A stretch of DNA of 24,379 nt. Source: Chara braunii (lineage: Eukaryota; Streptophyta; Charophyceae; Charales; Characeae). The position numbers and the translations under genes were made by a program. This document shows positions 17,739 to 24,379 of the stretch, one piece after another (positions within the stretch are counted from its first letter, which is position 1; each line of letters starts with the position of its first letter). The notes under the pieces are model-generated. The model searched no databases and was not told the origin of the DNA. It saw nothing but the letters and a program-made list of their open reading frames with translations. Where the stretch lies: positions 1,597,696 to 1,622,074 of the forward strand of contig BFEA01000114.1 in assembly GCA_003427395.1 (NCBI GenBank), read 5' to 3'.

Positions 17739-19154
17739 CTATATCTCCTGATAGGCTTCCACCAAGGATCGAGTTACATCATCAGATATAGCAAACTCGG
17801 TCACTAGCGAGCCCAGATAATCTGCCCTACGCGATAGTGCATCAGCCATCTTGTTGTACTCTCCCTTGATTGGATCAAGTTGATAGTTATACATGTATGT
17901 CACTTGAATCCAGCGTTTCAAGGCGTCTGAGAGTACAACCTGTGTCTTGATCCAGCGCAACGTCACATAATCAGATCTCACATAAAAGAATCTGTCGAGG
18001 AGATAATGTCTCCAGTGGACTAGCGCTCTATAGAGGGAATAGAGCTCACACTCATACGTGGACCATGCTAACTTCTGAGATGACATCTTTTTGCTCATGT
18101 ACTCGATTGGCCTCAACTTTTTCCCCTCCTTTTGCACGAGGACCTCGCCTATGCCATATTGGCTGGCGTTTGTGGTCACTACAAATGGCTGCCCAGGATC
18201 CGGAAGTTTGAGGACTTCATAGTGTGTTAGAGCATACTTCAATTTCTTGAAGGCTGCCTCACACTCTTCTGTCCACTCCCAAGGGGTGTCAAGGCGAGTT
18301 CGATCTGTTAATGGGGTAGCTATAGTACTATAGTTTTTCACAAACGGGCAGTAGTAACCCATCATCCCCAAAAACGATCTGACCTCAGTGACAGTCCGAG
18401 GTCTGGGCCAGTGATGTATGCTGGCCACTTTGGCATCGTCCGGCCTCAACCCATCCGCGAAGATTTCATAACCCAAGTACAAGATCTTGGTGCGACCGAA
18501 CTCAGATTTTTCCAAGTTAACCTTGTATTGGTGCTGTCTTAGGAGACCTAGCACTATTTTCAAATGCCCAGCGTGCTCCTTTACTGTCTTACTAAAGATA
18601 AGTATATCGTTGAGGTACACGACGATAAACTTGTATAAGTACTCATGAAATATTCGGTTCATTGCGTGCTGGAATGTCCGAGGCGCATTGCATAGGCCAA
18701 AGTGCATCACCACAAACTCATACAGACCGTACCTGGTCTGAAAAACGTTTTTGTGCTGGTTCTCAAACCTAATAGCAATTTGATGGTATCCGGACTTCAG
18801 ATTTATCTTTGTGAAGGATCGACATCCCTGCACTCTATCCAGTAGGTAGTCGATGCGGGGTAGGGGCTCCGCGTTCTTAATGGTGATGGCATTGAGGCCC
18901 CGATAGTCAATGCACATCCTCAGTGTACCTCCCTTCTTAGGAACAAATAAAATTGGCGCACCGTAAGGAGAGGTACTAAGCCGAATCCATCCCTTTTCTG
19001 TGAGCTCTTTGAGCTGGCGGTGGAGCTCATCCAACTCCGCGGGAGACATCCTATAGATGCGTCCTCTAGGTACCTTATTACCGGGGACAACCTCTATTGC
19101 ATGGACCACCTCCCTATCAACCACTCCTGTGGGCTCCTCAAAAAAGTCAGGATA
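17739..19154 (-). pseudogene. Element B reverse transcriptase and RNase H, catalytic residues lost
   Basis: A long open frame (461 codons from 19124, open to 19154) covers RT and RNase H. RT motifs include GWIRLSTSPYGAPILF (45-60), CIDYRGLNAI (71-80) and CNAPRTFQHAM (145-155). The motif A aspartate, expected in K(I/L)DLKSGYHQ, is Asn108. The YLDD motif reads YLND, so the first Asp is Asn172. RNase H TDAS reads TNAS, with Asn319 in place of the first catalytic Asp. The length and order are normal, but this enzyme cannot be active. A frame change at 17739 leads into the integrase pieces. Confidence 0.92.
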
Positions 19155-19946
19155 CTAGGCGACGACTGATTCTATCTCTGGGGGTGTTTTTACGGCCTCC
19201 CCTTTCTTAGAGACAAAGACTAGATACATGCCCTCCTCGCGATTCTGCTTATAGTAGTTATAGAAAGAGGAGGCACACATGTAGCCGTAGTTTTCCACTA
19301 GGCTGCTAGCTTTAAACTTTTGTAGTCTAACGGTCCTACCATTTGGCAGCTTGTGTATCAACACCTTCCTATCCCAATCGAACTGAGGTTGAGCAACCTC
19401 GAGGTAGTACATGCCTAGCAACATATCAAAGGGCAGTTCGTCGCTGAGGAGCAATAAGATTTTATGTCTCACTTTCCCTCCTCCATAAGAGAAGGTACAG
19501 ACTACGTCCTTGACATAGTCTTTAACTAACATCTGGTGCTTGTTGGCTAGCGTAGAAGCTACAGTTCTGCTAAGCTGCTGCACTTGGTCCCCTAAGCGCG
19601 GTCTGTCCACACAAGCACGACTGATGAAATTCTATGTAGAGCCTATGTCTGCGTAGGCTCCTACTTTGCGGCCACCTACATTGACCTCTACCACAAAATG
19701 TTCACCCTTTAGACCTCTACTGATCATTGTCCAGAGTCTCTGAATCCTTCCCTGACTACTCAGACTGTAACTCCTCTAAGGACTCAGACACATCTTTCGA
19801 ACAGAGTGTCGGTGCGTTTGAAAGTGTCTGCGAGGCGATGTATGGGTCACTAGCCTTGGCCAACGCCTGAAGTGGGGAAGGCAACGTTACCACTTCAGCA
19901 CGGGTAAGAGCGACTAAAACTCCTACTGGCTCGAGGTGTTTCCCTA
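19155..19946 (-). pseudogene. Element B protease region with in-frame stops
   Basis: The retropepsin-like active site reads ADIGST near 19650 (Ile in place of the usual Thr or Ser), and is followed immediately by an in-frame TAG at 19634-19632. The frame continues from 19631 to 19155 and includes the second signature LPFDMLLGMYYLEVAQPQFD, where Tyr replaces the usual Asp after LGM. A TAG at 19157-19155 separates it from the RT, which continues in the same frame. The part between 19946 and ~19660 is the gag-protease linker; I see no domain in it. Confidence 0.78.
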
Positions 19947-20650
19947 CTAAGTGCTCGCAGATGCACTGCCAGGGTTCGAAGACAAGCCCACCACAGTTGG
20001 TGAGGCTACCTTCGTCGTGATTTTTTTGCCTCGGGACGTTCTGGACGCGTGGCCATAGTTGCCACAGTTCATACAGGTGCCCCTAGCAACTCTGTCGCTC
20101 CACACCTCGTAGTCTAAACCAAGTTTTACCCAAGCGGGTGTTCCTTGGTCGCCCTGACCCTTGGACCAGCCTACGTTCTGCTTCCCGGTCCCCCTAGCCT
20201 TTTCCTTGATAGGCGCCATGACTCCCCCATCCGAAGTCTCACTGGCCCCATCATGCTCTGTCTCATCCCCTAGATTTGGGAACTTGTCAATTTCCGTCGT
20301 CTGACCATCATGGTCGACAAACATTAACTGACCCTTCTTCTTCCAATCTTGGGGTAGCTTCTTCCTCCTACCATCCGTTGGACCCTGATGCGCGGACCCC
20401 AACTTTGCCTCTATATCTAAGGCCTTCTTGCTGAAAGAGGCGAAGCTATGCTGGTCTACATAGGCCTCATCCACCAGTTTATTTTTGACGTCTGTAGGCA
20501 GACATTGCAAATAATCTGTGAGAAGTACCCGGGGGTCATAGCACACACCCGGTACCACGATCAGCCTCTCTACAGTGTCTGTGACTTCGCGAACTGTCCG
20601 GTACCTCTTGGTACTTAGACTGTTGATCGCATCGGTGGCCTTTTGAGCAG
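19947..20650 (-). pseudogene. Element B gag, C-terminal part with degenerate zinc knuckle
   Basis: The frame is open from the junction near 20650 to the stop at 19949-19947. It contains RYRTVREVTDTVERL and TDYLQCLPTDVKNKL, typical of the capsid end of plant Ty3/gypsy gag, then a charged linker and a zinc knuckle. The knuckle has Cys162, Cys165 and His170, counting from 20558, but the final Cys of CX2CX4HX4C is Ser175. The N-terminal half of gag and the leader are missing. The downstream protease lies in the same frame. Confidence 0.8.
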
Positions 20651-20654
20651 GGTC

Positions 20655-21170
20655 ATGCCACCTTGTGTAACGGATCGGTCATCCAAGTTGGGCAAGCATT
20701 CCACAACGCTTTCCTGGATAGCGGCACGTCTCGCAATTGCATGAGCCAAGTCTTTATGCAAAGGGTTGGCCTTGGCGCACAAGTTCAAAGGAAGGCAAAC
20801 CCGACGACGATCAAGTTGGCGGACGGAAAAACGCAACAACTTCTCGATCGCTGCATCGAGGCCGTCCCGGTATATTTTGCACCTCATGCATGCGAACCAG
20901 TGACGTTAAACATTCTGGACATGGACTTCGATATTATGGGAATGCCTTGGCTTGCAAGTGTGGATCACACGGTCAACTTCCACCGGTGGACTCTTACTGT
21001 CCGGGACGTCTTCGGCGCCGAAGTGTCGTGTACAATTCCTCTTCCGCACCCTTCGATCCGGTGCCAAGTGGTGACGGACAAGTCGTTCCGAGCTACTTGC
21101 GCTTACGAGCAGCCCGACGAGATAGGCCTATGCTTCCTACGGACCGTCGCGGTAGCCGATTCTTCCCTCA
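20655..21170 (+). pseudogene. Element C protease
   Basis: The frame is open through the junction with element B, and I can follow the protein from about 20663. The retropepsin-like active site is LDSGTSRNCMS, with the catalytic Asp-Ser-Gly intact. The second signature is DFDIMGMPWLAS. The C-terminal tail passes into unrelated residues near 21170, where the sequence jumps to the RT palm in another frame. It would cleave Gag-Pol in a live element. Confidence 0.83.
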
Positions 21171-21590
21171 CGGACCTCTTTCTCGCATCGACGATCTTCT
21201 TGAGCGATTGGGCGGCGCGAAGTACTTTTCCAAGTTGGACTTAAAGTCGGGATATCATCAGTTTTCGATACGCCCGAATGATCGCTATAAATCCGCGTTC
21301 AAGACACGGTATGGGCATTTTGGGTGGGTGGTCATGCCTTTTGGCCTCACCAATGCCCCGACGACCTTTCAAGCGTTAATGACCAACGAGTTTTGTGCGA
21401 TGTTGGACCGGTTCTTGCTGGTCTACTTAGACGACATCCTCGTCTATAGCCGGACCTTGGAGGATCATGTTGAGCACCTTCAACGAGTGTTGGAGGCGCT
21501 TCACCGCGCCAAGTACAAAGCCAACCGCGACAAGTGCGAATTTGTGCAGCAAGAGCTTGAGTATGTGGGCCATTTTGTCACTCCGCGGAG
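21171..21590 (+). pseudogene. Element C reverse transcriptase palm, internally deleted
   Basis: The protein enters at LSRIDDLLERLGGAKYF and continues with SKLDLKSGYHQF (motif A Asp intact), MPFGLTNAPTTFQALM and VYLDDILVYSRT (both motif C aspartates, 21430-21435). It leaves at ELEYVGHFVT near 21580. The RT fingers before LSRIDD and the thumb/connection after VGHFVT are missing. The catalytic residues survive, but without fingers and thumb no enzyme could fold normally. Confidence 0.88.
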
Positions 21591-23040
21591 CTCTTGCGCA
21601 TCTACGACCTGCTATTGCCGACACACGTCACTACCGATGCGTCTGGCTATAGCATTGGTGTCGTCCTCGAGCAACACGATGGCGTGCACTGACACCCGGT
21701 CGAGTATTTCAGCAAGAAGGTGTCCGTCGTGCATTCAATCGACGATGCACAAAAGGATCTCCTCGCCTTTGTCCACACGCTCAAGCGGTGGCGGCACTTC
21801 CTCCTTGGTTGAAGTCAATTCCGATGGGTGACAGACAACAATCCGTTGGTCTTCTACAAGACCCAAGACACAGTCAACAGCACCATCGCTCGTAGGATGG
21901 CTTTCATCAAACAGTTTGACTTCTTTCCCGATCACATCCCAGGAAAGTCAAACCGTTTTGCGGATGCTCGTTCACGGCATCCGGATCATTGTGCCGCAGT
22001 CTATCCGACCTTCGAGATCGACGATGACCTGCGGGACAGCTTCATCCGCGGCTACCAAGCCGACCCCGAGTTTCGTGACAAGTACGCGAACTGCTCCTCT
22101 CCTAATCCGGCGCCATCGCACTACCGGACCCAAGAGGGGTACTTGCTTGTCCACACGCGGGGGAAGGACCTTCTTTCCGTTCCAAGTGACTCTCACTTGC
22201 GTACGCGACTTCATGGCGAGTTCCACGATGCTCCCGCCACCGGACACTTTGGAGTCAATCGAACGATTGGCCGACTTCGCGAGCGCTTTTCGTGGCCCGG
22301 CCATCTCGGCGACGTCACACGCTATTGCGAGTCATGTGAGGTTTGCCAACGCTGCAAATCCCGCAATCATCGTCCGTACGGCGGGTTGCGACCATTACTG
22401 GTCCCCTTGCGCCGAAAGGAAGCGATTGCCATGGACATCACCGGGCCATTCCCCAAGCACAAGACCGGTGTGGATGGGATTCTCACGGTGGTCGACCGAC
22501 TCACCAAGTTTGCCATGTTCTTGCCTTGCCACTATCATGCCAAGGCAGCGGAGTTGGTCGAGGTTCTTTACGCCGGTTGGATTAGAACCAAGGGTTACCC
22601 CAAGGAAATCGTTTGCGACCGCGACACTCGGTTCATGTCCGATTTTTGGTTGGCACACATCAAACGATGCGGCTCATCTCTCAAGCCGAGTTCGGCTCGC
22701 CACCCCCAAACTGATGGCCAAACGGAGAGGGCGCATCAGACGACACAAGTTTTCCTTCGCACTCTCATCCGTCCCGACCAAAAGGATTGGGTTGAGCGGC
22801 TGCCAGATGTCGAGTTGGCATACAACTCGTCCATCCATCCGGCTATCGGGATGTCGCCCTTCGAGTTCGAGCACGGCTCGCCGGTCACTTCTCCGTTGGA
22901 CACAATCATTCCACGGGTGACCGAGAGTGACGACCATCTTCTTTTCTTGCATCGGATGAAAGAGCTACTTGTCAAGGCACGCAACCAGATGGCTAAGACA
23001 CAGCAACGCATGAGCCAACAGGCCAATCGCCAGTGTCTTT
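21591..23040 (+). pseudogene. Element C RNase H and integrase
   Basis: RNase H begins at LRIYDLLLPTHVTTDASGYS, with the first Asp intact. It is broken by TGA codons at 21690-21692 and 21810-21812. From 21828 the frame is open: VTDNNPL and FADARSRHPD complete RNase H. The integrase zinc-binding His133 and His140 pair with Cys170 and Cys173. The catalytic triad is Asp203 (AMDI), Asp264 (CDRD) and Glu300 (DGQTE), a D,D(35)E spacing. The homologous protein is lost near 23040 by a frameshift within the C-terminal domain, although this frame stays open to 23234. Confidence 0.9.
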
Positions 23041-23580
23041 CCTTGTCCATTCCGCGCCGGCGACCTCGTTTGGGTTTCCGCCGCAGAGTTCAGCCTCGAA
23101 CAAGATATCTCTTGCAAGCTCCTCCCAAAATGGATTGGGCCCTGATCGATCGTGGCACCGGCTGGGGATGCACCCGAAGGACCTTCCTTCATCATTCAGG
23201 TGCCCGCCCACTTGCCCGTCTACCCAATCTTTGATTGCTCCAGGTTGGCTCTTTACACGCCAGCCGAACATGACGATTTTCCCGGGCGACGATCGCAAGA
23301 CCCACCCTCTATGGACGTTTTTCAAGAGGTCGGCGACATCATCTCGCAGCGACGCTACGGCAACAGACCGAACGAATACTTGGTATACTTTGCGTATTGC
23401 ACCCACAAAGCTGATTGTTGGTTGACCCGTGCGGAACTCCAAGCAACAGCTCCAGATGTTCTCGCACGCTCCGAACGCAAGATGCAAGGCAAGCCGGTAT
23501 CTTCGGCTCCACGCCGCACCCACATCCAGGTTCCACCTTCAGATCGTCAACTTCACCCTCGACCATGCTTGACTTCATAA
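23041..23580 (+). pseudogene. Element C integrase C-terminus and chromodomain-like tail
   Basis: After the frameshift the protein continues in another frame from about 23152. The barrel end includes GPSFIIQVPAHLPVYPIFD, and the chromodomain-like module includes EYLVYFAYCTHKADCWLTRA, with the aromatic residues seen in this family. The frame ends at TAA 23578-23580, whose last bases touch the polypurine tract, so this is the natural polyprotein end. By family knowledge the tail helps target insertion to particular chromatin. Confidence 0.85.
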
Positions 23581-23591
23581 GGAGGGGGGGG
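23579..23591 (+). promoter_or_regulatory. Polypurine tract of element C
   Basis: AAGGAGGGGGGGG lies directly before the LTR start TGTTACATGC and overlaps the stop codon of the polyprotein by two bases. It would prime plus-strand DNA synthesis. Confidence 0.85.
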
Positions 23592-23614
23592 TGTTACATG
23601 CTGCGTCTGCAAAC

Positions 23615-23767
23615 GAGGGCCATTTTCAGGCCCTATGTCGTTTCAGCCGGAAAGGCTGAAAACAAGGGCCTACAGGCCCTGCGTCGTTTCAGCCTGAAAG
23701 CCTGAAAACAAGGACCTACAGGCCCCGAGTCTTTTCAGCCTGAAACGGAGGGCCATTTTCAGGCCCT
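23615..23767. repeat. 46-bp tandem repeats framed by a 20-bp direct repeat in LTR C
   Basis: GTC(G/T)TTTCAGCC begins units at 23637, 23683 and 23729, exactly 46 bases apart; the third unit is partial. Each full unit contains GAAA(G/A) then GCCTGAAAACAAGG. GAGGGCCATTTTCAGGCCCT occurs on both sides (23615-23634 and 23748-23767). Such U3 repeats often act as enhancer units; that role is inferred. Confidence 0.88.
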
Positions 23768-23912
23768 CATACGATTGACCTGCCCTGAAACTTAGGCACC
23801 AGACCAGGGTTTTAGCACAGGCCATTTTGGGCCTGTTTTCAAGACAACCTTTGTTTGAACTTCAACACCAGGGTCTGGCACGTTTTGGCATTGGCAAGAG
23901 CAGCCTCCTGGA

Positions 23913-23940
23913 CGGGCCAGCACTATATAAGACTGGCCCG
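23913..23940 (+). promoter_or_regulatory. TATA box of LTR C inside an 8-bp inverted repeat
   Basis: TATATAA at 23924-23930 is a strong plant TATA box. It lies in the 12-base loop between CGGGCCAG (23913-23920) and CTGGCCCG (23933-23940), which are perfect reverse complements. Transcription would start about 30 bases downstream. The enclosing repeat may bind a regulator or be chance. Confidence 0.7.
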
Positions 23941-24223
23941 CCCGGCTGCAGGCAGTTCATAGGAACTTCCCAGGTACTTCACGTGTAGGAGGCAGGAGGT
24001 AGTCTTCAGGATTTGGCAGCAGCACTCTGGAGGAGCGCTGTAGTAATCGTAGTAGCGTTAATAGTAGTCTTCAGCGCTGGCAGCTAGTAGGAGCTAGAGT
24101 AGCACTGGAGAGAGGGAGAGATTTGGTGGAGGCCCGGGAGACTTACCTGCAGCGCCATAGCTCCAGCTTCGCCTTCGAGGTACCTGCAGCACGGCGCCAT
24201 CTTCAGAGGTTAGTACCTGACAC

Positions 24224-24225
<2 letters not shown>

Positions 24226-24284
<59 letters not shown>
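24226..24284. repeat. (GA)n microsatellite in LTR C
   Basis: An uninterrupted GA dinucleotide run of about 59 bases lies downstream of the TATA box. In a transcript it would sit in the R/U5 leader, where GA-rich leaders are common. Its length is likely polymorphic. Confidence 0.95.
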
Positions 24285-24287
<3 letters not shown>

Positions 24288-24379
24288 CTTCTTCCTCCTC
24301 TCAGTCCACCATCTCTTCCTCAACCTCTCGCTATCTGACTTCTCGGCATCAGCAGACTACGAGCGAGAGAGAGATTGGT

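Larger units (their letters stand above)
15121..20650 (-). mobile_element. Ty3/gypsy LTR retrotransposon B, 5'-truncated, heavily decayed
   Basis: Minus-strand order is gag (partial), protease, RT, RNase H, integrase, chromodomain-like tail, polypurine tract and 3' LTR. It is the same family as E1: protein, polypurine tract and LTR start all match. The 5' LTR and the first part of gag are missing at the junction with element C near 20650. The coding region has at least six in-frame stops and three frameshifts, plus substitutions at several catalytic residues. Confidence 0.93.
20655..24379 (+). mobile_element. Ty3/gypsy LTR retrotransposon C, 5'-truncated deletion derivative (3' LTR runs off window)
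   Basis: Plus-strand order is protease, RT palm, RNase H, integrase, chromodomain-like tail, polypurine tract and a TGTTACATGC LTR. It starts abruptly at the protease where element B's gag ends. Two internal deletions removed the RT fingers and the RT thumb/connection. There are also two in-frame stops and a frameshift. It is a separate lineage from E1/B and D, with a classic plant-type TGTTACAT LTR start. Confidence 0.92.
23592..24379 (+). repeat. 3' LTR of element C, left part (continues past the window)
   Basis: It starts TGTTACATGC, the most common start of plant Ty3/gypsy LTRs, right after the polypurine tract. It contains 46-bp tandem repeats (23637-23742), a TATA box (23924-23930) and a long GA microsatellite (24226-24284). 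No end is visible in the window. Confidence 0.85.

Noticed and set aside
20663-20887. Minus-strand frame (from 20887) opposite element C protease, as an extension of B gag
   Set aside because: Its residues do not resemble gag. The plus strand here encodes a clear protease with DSG and MGMPWL signatures.
23637-23742. 46-bp repeats as a possible CRISPR array
   Set aside because: There are no unique spacers (units are directly adjacent), no cas genes, and the setting is an LTR in eukaryotic DNA.

Overview
This window looks like repeat-dominated nuclear DNA of a plant-lineage eukaryote. The evidence is four Ty3/gypsy LTR retrotransposon fragments (three of them ending in a chromodomain-like module), a 5'-truncated L1-type LINE with target-site duplications, TGTTACAT-type and TGCGAGG-type LTRs, long microsatellites, and telomere-like TTTAGGG words. 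A streptophyte (charophyte alga, bryophyte or other plant) is my best guess; I cannot name the species from sequence alone. There is no host gene I can defend, no rRNA, no CRISPR array and nothing prokaryotic. Four ambiguous bases (2253, 2287, 2328, 14171) lie in GC-rich or homopolymer sequence and suggest a draft assembly.

Layout. (1) 1-2795, plus: 3' part of Ty3/gypsy element E1, with RNase H, a well preserved integrase, a chromodomain-like tail, polypurine tract and 3' LTR (1909-2795). A ~115 bp segment of its integrase C-terminus is inverted in place. (2) 2920-7191, minus: 5'-truncated LINE (RT, zinc-finger tail, 3' UTR with a 253-bp-period duplication, A-rich tail) between 12-bp target-site duplications. 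It splits an otherwise unexplained sequence (2796-2919 plus 7204-7746). (3) 7747 to ~8670, plus: isolated LTR of the E1/B family. (4) ~8671-9351: low-complexity sequence and a weak tRNA-like hairpin. (5) 9352-9921: short tandem repeats running into a 128-bp-arm inverted repeat with a third partial arm. (6) 9913-15120, minus: Ty3/gypsy element D (gag, PR, RT, RNase H, broken integrase) with an AT-rich leader. (7) 15121 to ~20650, minus: Ty3/gypsy element B (3' LTR, gag-pol), same family as E1 but heavily decayed. (8) ~20655-24379, plus: Ty3/gypsy element C with two internal deletions and the first ~790 bp of its 3' LTR, running off the window.

How the parts relate. E1 and B share the polypurine tract, LTR start, promoter block and protein sequence, so they are members of one family in opposite orientation; the LTR at 7747 is a third member. 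D and C are separate lineages. All coding regions except much of E1's integrase are broken by stops, frameshifts or deletions, so none of these copies looks autonomous. The most unusual structures are the micro-inversion in E1, the palindrome at 9523-9794, the loss by G-to-A-type change of four catalytic acidic residues in B, and the junction at ~20650 where two oppositely oriented elements meet at their truncated 5' sides. I found no convincing new biological system beyond these.
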